Both the position numbers and the translations under genes were made by a program. Below the pieces are notes generated by a model. That model saw only the letters and a program-made list of their open reading frames with translations. It was not told the DNA's origin and made no database searches. DNA of 44,469 nucleotides, from the NCBI GenBank assembly GCA_026692885.1, contig JAPLNJ010001180.1, positions 1 to 44,469 on the forward strand, given 5' to 3'. This DNA is from Planctomycetota bacterium (GTDB lineage: Bacteria > Planctomycetota > Planctomycetia > Pirellulales > Pirellulaceae). This document shows, piece after piece, positions 33,984 to 42,402 of the stretch (position 1 is its first letter; each line of letters begins with the position of its first letter).

Positions 33984-34022
33984 TTGACCGTTTTCGGGCG
34001 TTATGACCATAATTGCGGTCAT
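33984..34022 (+). promoter_or_regulatory. Promoter/operator of the toxin-antitoxin operon
   Basis: TTGACC, 18 bases, CATAAT (34008-34013). The -10 lies inside a palindrome, ATGACC..GGTCAT (34003-34022). The predicted start of transcription falls on or next to the ATG at 34021, so the mRNA may be leaderless. Autoregulation by the antitoxin or toxin-antitoxin complex is the natural reading. Confidence 0.45.
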
Positions 34023-34344
34023 GGGGAAGAAACCACGCTTCGTTCTGATCTACGACCCGGAGGTCAGCCGACACCTGGCCGCCATCGAGATGAAGTATCA
34101 TTCGCTGATCCGCACCACCATCAAGGAACAGCTGGAATTTGAGCCCGAGATCGCGACGCGGAACCGAAAACCACTAGAGCGGTCGATCGAACTGGGAGCG
34201 CGGTGGGAATTGCGGTTGGGGCCGGACAACCGTTTTCGGGTCTTCTATCGTGTGAATGTTGAACAGGGCCAGGTTCGGATTCTGGCTATTGCCGTCAAAG
34301 AGCGAAACCGGATCTATATCGCTGGCGAGGAGGTGGAATTATGA
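34021..34344 (+). CDS. Type II toxin, RelE/ParE-like
   Basis: 107 residues from ATG 34021 (MGKKPRFVLIYDPEVSRHLA); an in-frame ATG at 34003 lies in the operator palindrome and is less likely. The small basic alpha/beta protein has the RelE/ParE layout: an N-terminal strand, two helices (YHSLIRTTIKEQLEFEPEI), then strands with WELRLGPDNRFRVFYRVN and VRILAIAVKERNRIYI. Such toxins cleave ribosome-bound mRNA or inhibit gyrase. The gene precedes its antitoxin, the less common order, and shares an ATGA overlap with it. Together with the following 102-bp element it looks like a self-contained cassette placed within a decayed oxidoreductase region. Confidence 0.8.
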   Translation: MGKKPRFVLIYDPEVSRHLAAIEMKYHSLIRTTIKEQLEFEPEIATRNRKPLERSIELGARWELRLGPDNRFRVFYRVNVEQGQVRILAIAVKERNRIYIAGEEVEL

Positions 34345-34655
34345 AGATTGCTTCTGTAGCCGACGTGAAGGCGCATCTCAGCTCGTACCTGAAGGCGAGT
34401 GCCGCGGGTCCGGTGGTCGTCACGCGGAATGGCACCGCGGTGGCCGTGCTACTCGGCGTCAGTGATGACGACGAACTGGAGCGACTGCTCTTGGCTCATT
34501 CGCGGAAACTCGGCGCAATCCTTGACGCGGCAGATCGTCGCCTTGATGAAGGGGCCGGACTTGGCCACGACGAGTTCTGGCAGCAAGTCGAATCGGCAAG
34601 TCGTGGTCGTGAGAAGAACGGCGGTGGGAAGAAACGCCGAACCATGAAGGATTAG
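34341..34655 (+). CDS. Antitoxin, Phd/YefM-like
   Basis: 104 residues; ATG 34341 overlaps the toxin stop. The first ~50 residues fit the Phd/YefM fold: MKIASVADVKAHLSSYLKAS, then GPVVVTRNGTAVAVLLGV, a strand-turn-strand ending in the usual PVAVLL-type motif. The following DDDELERLLLAHSRKLGAIL and the tail are likely the toxin-binding helix. The C-terminus (GRGREKN..KKRRTMKD) is basic and ends inside copy 4 of the 102-bp element, which provides the TAG stop, so the true tail may have been altered. It probably represses the operon at the palindrome 34003-34022. Confidence 0.82.
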   Translation: MKIASVADVKAHLSSYLKASAAGPVVVTRNGTAVAVLLGVSDDDELERLLLAHSRKLGAILDAADRRLDEGAGLGHDEFWQQVESASRGREKNGGGKKRRTMKD

Positions 34656-34750
34656 ATTGTGCGGTGACCGAAATTTGCGACGGGGCGCAGTGAGAGACTG
34701 ATTGACACGGTGAGCGTTGACCGGTGAGAAAGCCAGCCAGAATCTAATCC
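34649..34750 (+). repeat. 102-bp inverted-repeat element, copy 4
   Basis: Same 102-bp length and ends as copies 1-3, in the same orientation relative to the gene before it (the antitoxin). The stop codon of the antitoxin is in its left end. The flank GGTTCAAGTAGCCCGCGGCG beyond its right end is shared with copy 1, extending the similarity to about 34811. Confidence 0.9.
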
Positions 34751-35005
34751 CTGGTTCAAGTAGCCCGCGGCGAGGGACTAGCGGCTGCTGTTGCGGTGGC
34801 TGGCAGGGGGCTTGCTAAGGGGTTTTGCATTTCGGCCCGCTGCTCTTGGCGGGCATTCGAGAGCTGGCCGCCGCTGACGGTGACCGAGTTGTGTCGGCGC
34901 TTCCTGGATGACCATGACATCCAGAAAGCATTTCGGCAATTAGACGCCGCCAAAATGAAACCGGCGAAGAGAAGGGACAGGACAGACAATCGATGCGTGG
35001 TGGAA

Positions 35006-35299
35006 TCTGAAGGCGGCAACTACCTGCTGTATCTGTTCCACGACGGGGCCGGTATCTACATCACCTTTTGCAAACGGATCGTGCTCCGCGGCAATTTCAT
35101 CTACGACAGCATCGACACGGGCGGCTACGGGGCCTCAGCGTACTATCTCGACGAACAGGCCGAAGATTGCCTGGTCGAAGACAATCTGAGCGTGCGGGTG
35201 GCCCGGCCGTCGCACAACCACATGGCCCGTAAGAACACGTTGCGGAACAATGTTTTCGTCTGCGCCGGCGATGCGACGTTGACGTTCCCGCGGTCATGC
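35006..35299 (+). pseudogene. Fragment of a right-handed beta-helix protein gene
   Basis: About 98 codons read GGNYLLYLFHDGAGIYITFC, RIVLRGNFIYDSIDTGGYGA, YYLDEQAEDCLVEDNLSVRV and KNTLRNNVFVCAGDATLTF. The repeated N-x-I/V-N and DN/NN turns match the coils of parallel beta-helix (pectate-lyase-like) proteins. No start or remaining coils are present. The upstream part of the same frame (ELCRRFLDDHD) does not belong. In 34751-35584 nothing else coding is seen. Confidence 0.6.
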
Positions 35300-35343
35300 T
35301 CCCAAGAAACGACCGAGTTCCTTGCGATCATTTCACCGTGCAC

Positions 35344-35371
35344 CACTGCTTGTGCTGGCAAGCCAGCAGTG
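35344..35371. repeat. Hairpin repeat CACTGCT..AGCAGTG
   Basis: Palindrome with inner TGCTGGCAAGCCAGCA. A known-looking planctomycete interspersed hairpin. No T-run follows on either strand. Confidence 0.6.
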
Positions 35372-35438
35372 CCACACTACGTGCCGCTGGGTCGTAATCG
35401 TAACGCTGTGAAATGCAGTCAGTGCCGGCATCCGCGAA

Positions 35439-35460
35439 TGCCCCCGGCTTGCCGGGGGCA
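35439..35460. repeat. Perfect GC hairpin TGCCCCCGG..CCGGGGGCA
   Basis: A 22-base perfect palindrome. It is followed by ATCGAACTCCC, not by T residues, so it is not a typical terminator. Confidence 0.6.
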
Positions 35461-35584
35461 TCGAACTCCCAGGATATCGCTGCTAGATTTTCGCAACGTT
35501 CCGATCAAGGCCGTAGATTATTTCTGTCCGTCGGCCACTTAGTGTCTTCCGGGATCTGTCCTCCCTCTGGATTGGGGCCTGACG

Positions 35585-36403
35585 ATGAAAACGCTGATCA
35601 TTCGACATGTCGACCAGAGCGATCCCGCCCAGTTTCAAGTCGTGCGTTTGGCAGACGGCAAGAGCCTGGGGTCGGTCTGCGTGCCGTCCCCGGTCGGGTT
35701 CCCGGTGCCGGGACGCCCCCACAGCGACCTGATCCGGGAACTGCGTTGGTATCTGGAATCGTTTCTCGATTACCCCTTCCCGCCGGAAACCGAGCACGCC
35801 GAACGCATTCTTGAGGCCCTGAAAGCCTGGGGCGAGCAGGCCTTCCTGGCCCTGTTCGGCGAACGCGCCGCGGGACGCTTGTTCGACGCCGCCACGAGCC
35901 AGCAGTACGGCCAACTGCAGCTGCGGATCTCCAGCGATGACCCAGCCGTTCTGTATTGGCCCTGGGAAGCGTTGCGAGATCCGGAAGCAGGCGTATTGGC
36001 TCGGACCTGCCAAGTCGAGCGGCAACTGAACCGGCTCCGCGATCCGCATCCGATCTCCGAGCAATTGCCTCGGGACTGCGTGAACATCCTGCTGGTGACC
36101 GCTCGGGCCGTACCCAGGGGACGTTCGCTACCGCAGCATCTCGCGACCGCTGGTGGATCAGATCGAGCGGCTCCAGCTTCCGGCCACGGTAACGGTCTTG
36201 CGACCGCCGAGCTTCGACCAGCTGCGGGCTCACCTCCGCGAGCGCCCCCACTATTACCACGTCCTGCACTTCGACGGTCACGGTGCCTACGGAGCGACGC
36301 ACAATCAGGACCATCCGCATGCCTTTCAGGGCCCGCAAGGCCGACTGGTGTTCGAGGACGAGCAGGGCGGTCCGGATCCCCAGCCGGCCGAGGTGCTCAG
36401 TGA
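35585..36403 (+). CDS. CHAT/NB-ARC/TPR protein, N-terminal piece (frameshifted)
   Basis: The frame from ATG 35585 encodes the N-terminal region of the large protein completed at 36153-38711: SDLIRELRWYLESFLDYPFP, GRLFDAATSQQYGQLQLRIS, VLYWPWEALRDPEAGVLART and NILLVTARAV. From there the frame runs into nonsense. One extra G in the GGG at 36105-36107 explains this: without it the text continues as LLVTARPYPGDVRYRSISRP and joins LVDQIERLQL in the second frame. LYWPWEALRDP is the hallmark just before the CHAT domain. The product as written is truncated, unless the base is a sequencing error or a programmed shift. Confidence 0.75.
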   Translation: MKTLIIRHVDQSDPAQFQVVRLADGKSLGSVCVPSPVGFPVPGRPHSDLIRELRWYLESFLDYPFPPETEHAERILEALKAWGEQAFLALFGERAAGRLFDAATSQQYGQLQLRISSDDPAVLYWPWEALRDPEAGVLARTCQVERQLNRLRDPHPISEQLPRDCVNILLVTARAVPRGRSLPQHLATAGGSDRAAPASGHGNGLATAELRPAAGSPPRAPPLLPRPALRRSRCLRSDAQSGPSACLSGPARPTGVRGRAGRSGSPAGRGAQ

Positions 36404-38711
36404 GCTGCTGCTTGACACCAGCGTGCCGGTGGTGGTCCTGAACGCCTGCCAGTCGGCGATGGTGGACGAGCGGGCGGAGAACGCCTTTGCCTCGGTGGCC
36501 GCGGGGCTGCTGCGTTCGGGCGTTCGCAGCGTGGTGGCGATGGCCTATTCGCTGTACGTCAGCGGCGCCCAGCAGTTCCTGCCGACGTTCTACCAGCGGC
36601 TGTTCGAGAGCGGCAATGTGGCGGATGCCACGCGTGCCGGCCGTCAGCAGATGCTCTCGCGGCCCCAGCGCGTCTGTGCCCGTGGCGAGTATCCGCTGGA
36701 GGACTGGCTGGTTCCCGTGCTCTACGAGCAGGATCCCCTGGATGTCTCGTTTGTGCGTCAGGCCTCAGCCAAGGCCCCAGCCAAGGCCCCAGCCAAGGCC
36801 TCAGCCAAGACCAGAGCGGCAGGTCCGGCCCTGCCGCCGGACGCCCAAGACACGGAGAACCCGTACGGCTTCATCGGCCGGGATGGTGCCTTGCTGGAGC
36901 TGGAGCGAGCGCTGCGGCGTCCCCCGGCGGGGATCCTGATCCACGGCCTGGGCGGCGTCGGCAAGACGACGTTGAGCCGCGGTTTGATCCAGTGGCTGGC
37001 GACTACCAATGGCCTGGGACAGGGCTGCTTCTGGTTTACGTTCCAGGGTATTCGCAGTGCCGAGTTCGTGTTCAACCAGATGCTGGGAGCCCTGTTCGGC
37101 ACCAACGCCCTGGCCGCGGGGCTGGACGAGAAGCTGGAGGCCCTGATCGGGGCCTTGCGCGAACGCCGCTACCTGATCGTGTGGGACAACTTCGAGGTCG
37201 TGTGCGGGATCCCGGGGACGTCGCTGCGACCGACGTTGTCGGGGGACGATCGGCGGCTGCTGCTGCGGTTCCTTCGCGGCCTTCGCGGCGGAGCGAGCAA
37301 GGTGTTGCTGACGAGCCGGAGTGAGGAAGACTGGCTCGACACGGCCGCTTGCTACAAGCTGAGCATCGGCGGCTTGCAGGGCGAGGAGCGTTGGGAATAC
37401 TGCGCTGCGATCGTGCGGGATCTGGGCCTGACCGTGGACCGAACCGATCCCGACTGGATGAAATTGATGGAACTGCTGGAAGGCCATCCGCTGGCGATGC
37501 GCGTGGTTCTGCCCCGGCTGCAGAAGAGTACGCCGCGGCAGCTGATGGAGCTGATCGAGTCGAATCTGGCGGCGTTTGCCTCCGAGGACCAGGAATCGGC
37601 CAAACTGTTCGCCACGCTGGACTTTGCCAGGGAGGGGTTGCCGCAGGACCTGCAGCCGCTGCTGATTCCGCTGGCCCTGCACGAACGGTTCGTGGATGCG
37701 GAGTTTCTGGAGTCCATGGCCCGGCAGTTGGACGGCTCGTTCGACGGTGGGCGGGTGGACCGGCTGGCGAGTGCCTTGGGTGTGGCGGGTCTGCTGCGCG
37801 ATCGGGGAAACCGGGTTCATGAGCTGCATCCGGCCTTGAGCCGCTTCTTACGTCTGACCGTGCTCGATCGGGCAGCCGAGGAGTCCCGCGACGCCTGGTG
37901 CCGCGCGTTTGTGGATGTGCTGGCGACGGTTGCCGACCAGTACGCTCCGAAGCAGTTGCACGAGCAGCGGGGGGTATTCCAGATTCTGGGTGCGAACTTC
38001 CGGAGTGCTTTGGCCGAGGCGGAGCGGCTGGGGATTGATCAGGCATCTGCGGCGTTGACCCAGTCGCTGGCCGCTTATGCTCAGAACGAGCGGGATCTTC
38101 AGGGGGCCTCGGAGCTGTTTGCGCGACTCGCAGAACACGACGAAGCAAGGGAGGATCAAGAGGGCCAAGCCGCTGCCTATCACCAGTTGGGGATGATCGC
38201 CGCGGAGCAACGCGACTTTGCGGCGGCCGAGCAGTGGTATCGCAAATCGCTCGCGATTAAAGAGAAGCAGGGCAACGAACACGGAGCGGCCAGCAGCTAT
38301 CACGCGTTGGGGAGCATTGCGCTGGAGCGCAGAGACTTCCAGGCGGCCGAGCAGTGGTATCGCAAATCGCTCGCGATCTTAGAGAAGCAGGGCAACGAAC
38401 ACGGCGCGGCCAGCAGCTATGACGGCACTGATCCGGAGTCCGCCACCGGAGCGGTTTTTGGATGCCGCAACCGTGGCGATCGGAGTCGCTGCGCTGATCG
38501 CTTTGCAGACCTACGTCAAGTTCGAGAGGACCACCAACGGCAAGATCCATTTCAAGATCGAGACGGTGCGCTGCGATCACCGAACTGTGCAGGCAAACGT
38601 TTACCGCGCCGTGTGAATTTCTTGAGTAGTCCCCACCGAACCGGTAAACACAACGCCCGGTCAAACGGTTATATTGGTGGCAACGCGGGCCGAAATAACT
38701 TCCCGACGTAA
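36153..38711 (+). CDS. CHAT protease - NB-ARC ATPase - TPR protein, C-terminal piece with chimeric end
   Basis: After the frameshift the frame holds the CHAT (caspase-like) core with the catalytic His in HYYHVLHFDGHGAYG and Cys in VVVLNACQSAMVDE. A low-complexity KAPAKAPAKAS linker leads to an NB-ARC/STAND ATPase: P-loop GLGGVGKTTLSRGL, YLIVWDNFEVVCG and VLLTSRSEEDW, then the winged-helix-like segment. Two nearly identical TPR units end the natural part (AAEQWYRKSLAIKEKQGNEH and AAEQWYRKSLAILEKQGNEH, also near-identical in DNA). After ASSYDGTD the frame enters sequence that in another frame encodes the tail of a different protein (38419-38616). CHAT-STAND-TPR proteins are signal-activated proteases in defence or programmed cell death; this copy is probably inactive or chimeric. 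Confidence 0.8.
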   Translation: MDQIERLQLPATVTVLRPPSFDQLRAHLRERPHYYHVLHFDGHGAYGATHNQDHPHAFQGPQGRLVFEDEQGGPDPQPAEVLSELLLDTSVPVVVLNACQSAMVDERAENAFASVAAGLLRSGVRSVVAMAYSLYVSGAQQFLPTFYQRLFESGNVADATRAGRQQMLSRPQRVCARGEYPLEDWLVPVLYEQDPLDVSFVRQASAKAPAKAPAKASAKTRAAGPALPPDAQDTENPYGFIGRDGALLELERALRRPPAGILIHGLGGVGKTTLSRGLIQWLATTNGLGQGCFWFTFQGIRSAEFVFNQMLGALFGTNALAAGLDEKLEALIGALRERRYLIVWDNFEVVCGIPGTSLRPTLSGDDRRLLLRFLRGLRGGASKVLLTSRSEEDWLDTAACYKLSIGGLQGEERWEYCAAIVRDLGLTVDRTDPDWMKLMELLEGHPLAMRVVLPRLQKSTPRQLMELIESNLAAFASEDQESAKLFATLDFAREGLPQDLQPLLIPLALHERFVDAEFLESMARQLDGSFDGGRVDRLASALGVAGLLRDRGNRVHELHPALSRFLRLTVLDRAAEESRDAWCRAFVDVLATVADQYAPKQLHEQRGVFQILGANFRSALAEAERLGIDQASAALTQSLAAYAQNERDLQGASELFARLAEHDEAREDQEGQAAAYHQLGMIAAEQRDFAAAEQWYRKSLAIKEKQGNEHGAASSYHALGSIALERRDFQAAEQWYRKSLAILEKQGNEHGAASSYDGTDPESATGAVFGCRNRGDRSRCADRFADLRQVREDHQRQDPFQDRDGALRSPNCAGKRLPRRVNFLSSPHRTGKHNARSNGYIGGNAGRNNFPT
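38419..38616 (+). pseudogene. Remnant fused behind the TPR repeats
   Basis: ATG 38419 opens a 65-codon frame: PPPERFLDAATVAIGVAALI, then ALQTYVKFERTTNGKIHFKI and ETVRCDHRTVQANVYRAV. The hydrophobic segment and the KFER..GKIHFKIE strands resemble the C-terminus of some effector-associated small proteins found beside CHAT genes, but this is only a resemblance. It overlaps the CHAT gene out of frame and has no ribosome-binding site, so it marks a deletion junction between two former neighbours. Confidence 0.4.
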
Positions 38712-38793
38712 CGCCAGGCAGCTCGCCTATCTGTCGGGGAAGGACAGGCGCGCCGCCTGGGGCGACGTCAATTGCGGTCGCACATCGATTCCC

Positions 38794-39414
38794 ATGACCG
38801 ACGACTCCGTACAGATTGCGAGACTGATCAGCCAGGGCGATGAAGCGTTGGCCGAGGCCATGGCCCAGCATGCGCCGCGGTTGCAGCAAGCGGTCGAATT
38901 GCGCGTCGACCCCCGCCTGGCTGGTCGTCTGGACACCGCTGACGTGCTGCAGGAGGCGTTCCTGGAAGCCCGCAAACGGCTTTCCCGTTATCTGGCCGAT
39001 CCCAGCGTTCCGATTTTCGTCTGGTTGCGGGGCGTGGTCCTGGACACCCTGATTGACCTTCACCGCCGCCACCTGGGAGCGAAGATGCGGGATGCCGGGC
39101 AGGAAATCTCGCTACACCGTTCGGCAAACGCTCAGGCCAGTTCTGTCGCCCTGGCCGCGTACTTGATGGGGGATTTAACTTCGCCCAGCCAGGCGGCCAT
39201 CCGGGAGGAGACCGCTCGGCAAATCGAAGCCGCCCTGGCCGACATGGACGAAATCGACCGCGAAGTACTGATCCTCCGGCACTTCGAGCAACTGACCAAC
39301 GACGAGGTGGCTGCCGTCGTGGGCGTGAAGAAGGCTGCCGCCAGCCGGCGATATATGCGGGCGCTGGCCCGTTTCCGCACCGTTCTGCTCACGATTCCCG
39401 GATTCGAGCCGTAA
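38794..39414 (+). CDS. Planctomycete-type ECF RNA polymerase sigma factor
   Basis: 206 residues from ATG 38794 (MTDDSVQIARLISQGDEALA), preferred to the open frame start at 38674. Region 2 is RLDTADVLQEAFLEARKRL and FVWLRGVVLDTLIDLHRRHL; region 4 is IDREVLILRHFEQLTNDEVA with the helix-turn-helix AAVVGVKKAAASRRYMRALA. Length and order fit ECF/SigZ-like sigma factors of planctomycetes, which are usually paired with a kinase. The stop is two bases before the kinase ATG (39417), so both belong to one operon. It probably directs RNA polymerase to an envelope or stress regulon under kinase control; target promoters are unknown. Confidence 0.92.
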   Translation: MTDDSVQIARLISQGDEALAEAMAQHAPRLQQAVELRVDPRLAGRLDTADVLQEAFLEARKRLSRYLADPSVPIFVWLRGVVLDTLIDLHRRHLGAKMRDAGQEISLHRSANAQASSVALAAYLMGDLTSPSQAAIREETARQIEAALADMDEIDREVLILRHFEQLTNDEVAAVVGVKKAAASRRYMRALARFRTVLLTIPGFEP

Positions 39415-39416
39415 TC

Positions 39417-42287
39417 ATGTTCGACACGGAACCATCGCTCGTGGAACGTCTGTTGGATGAGTTCGTCGAGCGTCTGCAGCGGGGCGAGACGCCGTCGATC
39501 GCTCAGTATGAAGCGGCCTATCCCGAGTGCGCCCCACAGATCCGGGAACTCTTCCCTGCGATCTTGACCATGGAGCAGATCGCCCAGCGCCGCCAACTGG
39601 AAGGCGGGCCGAAAACCGTGGCGGGAGTTGTGCCGGAGCGGCTCGGCGATTACCGCATCGTCCGGGAGATCGGCCGCGGCGGTATGGGCATCGTCTACGA
39701 GGCCGAGCAGGAGTCGCTCGTGCGCCGGGTGGCGGTCAAGGTACTGCCACGAACTGCGCTGCTCAACCCGCAAACGTTGCAGCGGTTTCAGCGCGAGGCC
39801 CAGACCGCCGCTCGGCTGCACCATTCGAACATTGTTCCCGTATTCGGTGTCGGGGAGGATCACGGCTTCCACTACATCGTGATGCAATTGATCCAGGGCG
39901 TGGGATTGGATCAGCTCCTGGGGGAATTGACGGCGGGGCAACAGCCCTCCGAGGCGGCGACGCAGCCGAAGACGGAACGACTTGCCAACTCGACGACGGG
40001 GGCATCCGCCGGAGCGACTTGCCAGACCACGAGTCGGCCAACAGCGCGGCAGCCCGCCGTGGTCACGGAGGGGCTGTCCGCGGCACAGTTGTTCGGCGTT
40101 GGCGCAAGTTATTGGCCGAGCGTTGCCCGGGTCGGAGCGCAAGCGGCTGGGGCCCTCCAGTACGCCCATCAGCGCGGCACGCTTCACCGCGACATCAAGC
40201 CGGCCAACCTGCTGGTCGATGCGCAGGGCGTTGTCTGGATCAGCGACTTCGGGCTGGCCAAGGCGGTAGAGCACGACGAGCTGAGCCAGACCGGTGATAT
40301 TGTCGGTACGTTGCGCTATATGGCCCCTGAGCGATTCGATGGCGAAACCGATGCCCGCAGCGACATCTACAGCCTGGGGCTCAGTCTCTACGAGATGCTC
40401 ACGCTACGGCCGGCCTTTGAACAGTCACACCCCAGCGCGCTGCTGCGGTGCATCACCAGCGAGCAGCCCGTTCGGCCTCGGGCCGTCAACCCCGACATCC
40501 CACGCGATCTGGAAACCATTGTCCTGAAGGCCATCGCCCGCGAGCCCGTCCACCGCTACGCGTCGGCCGAGGAACTGGCCGAGGATTTGGAACGATTCCT
40601 GGCCGACCGGCCGATCCACGCCCGGCGGGTGAGCGTCGCCGAGAGGCTCTGGCGTTGGGCACGCCGTAACCGGGCGGTGGCCAGTCTGGCCGGAGTGGCC
40701 GTCGCCCTGCTCCTGCTGGTCGCCGTGGTGGCCAGCGTGGGGTACGTGCGCACCCAAATCGCGAACCGCCAAGTCCGCGACGCGCTGGCCAAGGAGTCCC
40801 AGCAGCGCCAGAAGGTCGAAGCCGTGACGGAACTCACGCTGGAAGCCCTGGACGACATTTTCGAACAGTTCGTCCCCAGCCAGCTTGGTAGAACTTCCGA
40901 GTTGGCTTTCGACGACGCGACAGGCGGAGAGATCCGCGTTCCGGTTCAGCCGGTGCTGTCGAAAGCGAATGCTACCCTGTTGGAGCGGATGCTCACGTTC
41001 TACGATCGTCTGGCGGAGCAGGACACCGCCGATGCCAGGCTGCGTCGGAAGGTCGCCGATGCCAACCGCCGCGTGGGCGTTATCCACAGGCGTCTGGGTC
41101 ACCTTGAGCAAGCTCAGGCCGCCTACCTGCGAGCCATCGAAACGTATCGGGAACTGGAGCAGGCTTTCCCCGGCGACCGGACGCTTGAAGCGGAGATTGC
41201 CAGCGTCTACAACGATCTTGGGGACCTCGGTTGGACGGCACGCTGGGCAGGAGAAGGGCGTGCGTTTCACTTGCAGGCGTTAGCTGTCTTGCAGGCGGCA
41301 CCGGCCACTCCGCCGTCGCCGCTGCAATCTCGCTTCGAGTTGGCCCAGACTTATTACTTCTTAGGCCGAGGAGGCCCGCCGGAAAGCAAACCCCCGGGCC
41401 CACGCCCAGCCGGTGCGCCGCCACGATCCAGTGGCGACAGACGCGGTCCCGTCGCCGATACCTTCCGCAAGGACGATGGCCCGCCGCCTCTCGATCGCGG
41501 CTCGCAGGAGAATGAGAAGCACCTGCAACAAGCAATCCAGCTCTTGGAGCGGCTCATTGAGGAGCAACCATCGGTTTCCGACTATCGTCATCTACTGGCC
41601 TGCTGTTATCGTGATTTGCCGCGCCGACAGGCCGCCTCCGCGAGGGCGTCGCCGTTCGAATCAACCGACAAGGCGGTGGACATTCTCCGCCAGCTCGTCG
41701 ACGATTTTCCGGAGATATCCGAATATCGGTTCGACCTCAGCAAAACGTATGCGAAGCTGGATCTGCGCGACCTGGATTTCGACACCACGCTCTACGCCGA
41801 CGCAGAAAAACGTTTGCGGCAAGCCCTGCGTATCTCGGAAGGACTCGTTGCCGAACATCCCCATGTGCCCGACTACGCAGCCGCCCAGGTACAAATCCTG
41901 TATACACTGGCTGAGGTCCTGCGGCGCACGCGTCGGCCTGAGGACGTGGAGAGTACCCTGCGCAAAGCCTTGGCACTGCAAGTTTCGCTCGTCGAGCAGT
42001 TTCCCAAGGCCGCGCCGTACAAGAGCTGGCAGGCGATTCTGCAGGACTCTCTGGCCAAATTGCTCGCAAACCGCGATCAGACCAAGGAGTCGCGTGCCCT
42101 GTTGGAGTCCGCTGTGACGACACTGGAAGAACTTGCGAAGAGCGAGCCACAGGCAGGCTATGTCCAAAACATACTTGGTCGATGTTACAAGAGTCTGGCG
42201 GACGTGCTGACACAACTGGGCGAAGAAGATCGGGCGGACGAGATGCTGCGTCGCGGACGATCGCACCAGTTTGATAGTCCACGGTAG
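39417..42287 (+). CDS. Membrane Ser/Thr protein kinase with C-terminal TPR region
   Basis: 956 residues. The cytoplasmic half begins with a ~75-residue adaptor (LLDEFVERLQRGETPSIAQY), then the Hanks-type kinase: glycine loop IGRGGMGIVYEAE, Lys108 in VAVKVL, HRDIKPANLL with catalytic Asp259, DFG at 277-279 and MAPE near 303. A ~45-residue Ser/Thr/Pro-rich insert sits between N- and C-lobes (171-215). One transmembrane helix (421-444, VASLAGVAVALLLLVAVVAS) is followed by a periplasmic coiled segment and TPR-like repeats, such as RRVGVIHRRLGHLEQAQAAY. The repeat array is interrupted by a Pro/Arg/Gly-rich insert at about 660-690. Operon with the sigma factor at 38794; likely a sensor kinase acting on it or on related targets. 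Confidence 0.93.
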   Translation: MFDTEPSLVERLLDEFVERLQRGETPSIAQYEAAYPECAPQIRELFPAILTMEQIAQRRQLEGGPKTVAGVVPERLGDYRIVREIGRGGMGIVYEAEQESLVRRVAVKVLPRTALLNPQTLQRFQREAQTAARLHHSNIVPVFGVGEDHGFHYIVMQLIQGVGLDQLLGELTAGQQPSEAATQPKTERLANSTTGASAGATCQTTSRPTARQPAVVTEGLSAAQLFGVGASYWPSVARVGAQAAGALQYAHQRGTLHRDIKPANLLVDAQGVVWISDFGLAKAVEHDELSQTGDIVGTLRYMAPERFDGETDARSDIYSLGLSLYEMLTLRPAFEQSHPSALLRCITSEQPVRPRAVNPDIPRDLETIVLKAIAREPVHRYASAEELAEDLERFLADRPIHARRVSVAERLWRWARRNRAVASLAGVAVALLLLVAVVASVGYVRTQIANRQVRDALAKESQQRQKVEAVTELTLEALDDIFEQFVPSQLGRTSELAFDDATGGEIRVPVQPVLSKANATLLERMLTFYDRLAEQDTADARLRRKVADANRRVGVIHRRLGHLEQAQAAYLRAIETYRELEQAFPGDRTLEAEIASVYNDLGDLGWTARWAGEGRAFHLQALAVLQAAPATPPSPLQSRFELAQTYYFLGRGGPPESKPPGPRPAGAPPRSSGDRRGPVADTFRKDDGPPPLDRGSQENEKHLQQAIQLLERLIEEQPSVSDYRHLLACCYRDLPRRQAASARASPFESTDKAVDILRQLVDDFPEISEYRFDLSKTYAKLDLRDLDFDTTLYADAEKRLRQALRISEGLVAEHPHVPDYAAAQVQILYTLAEVLRRTRRPEDVESTLRKALALQVSLVEQFPKAAPYKSWQAILQDSLAKLLANRDQTKESRALLESAVTTLEELAKSEPQAGYVQNILGRCYKSLADVLTQLGEEDRADEMLRRGRSHQFDSPR

Positions 42288-42402
42288 GATGGGCCATGTG
42301 TGGGACTTGCCGAAAATGGGCACACTCACGCACTTGCTGCAACTCTGGACGGTAGGGAGAGTGAGGAGTAGGGTTTGTGTGTAGCGACAAACGTAAGTAT
42401 CC

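Noticed and set aside
35439..35460. Intrinsic terminator
   Set aside because: The hairpin is perfect but no T-run follows on either strand, and similar hairpins are interspersed repeats in this genome.
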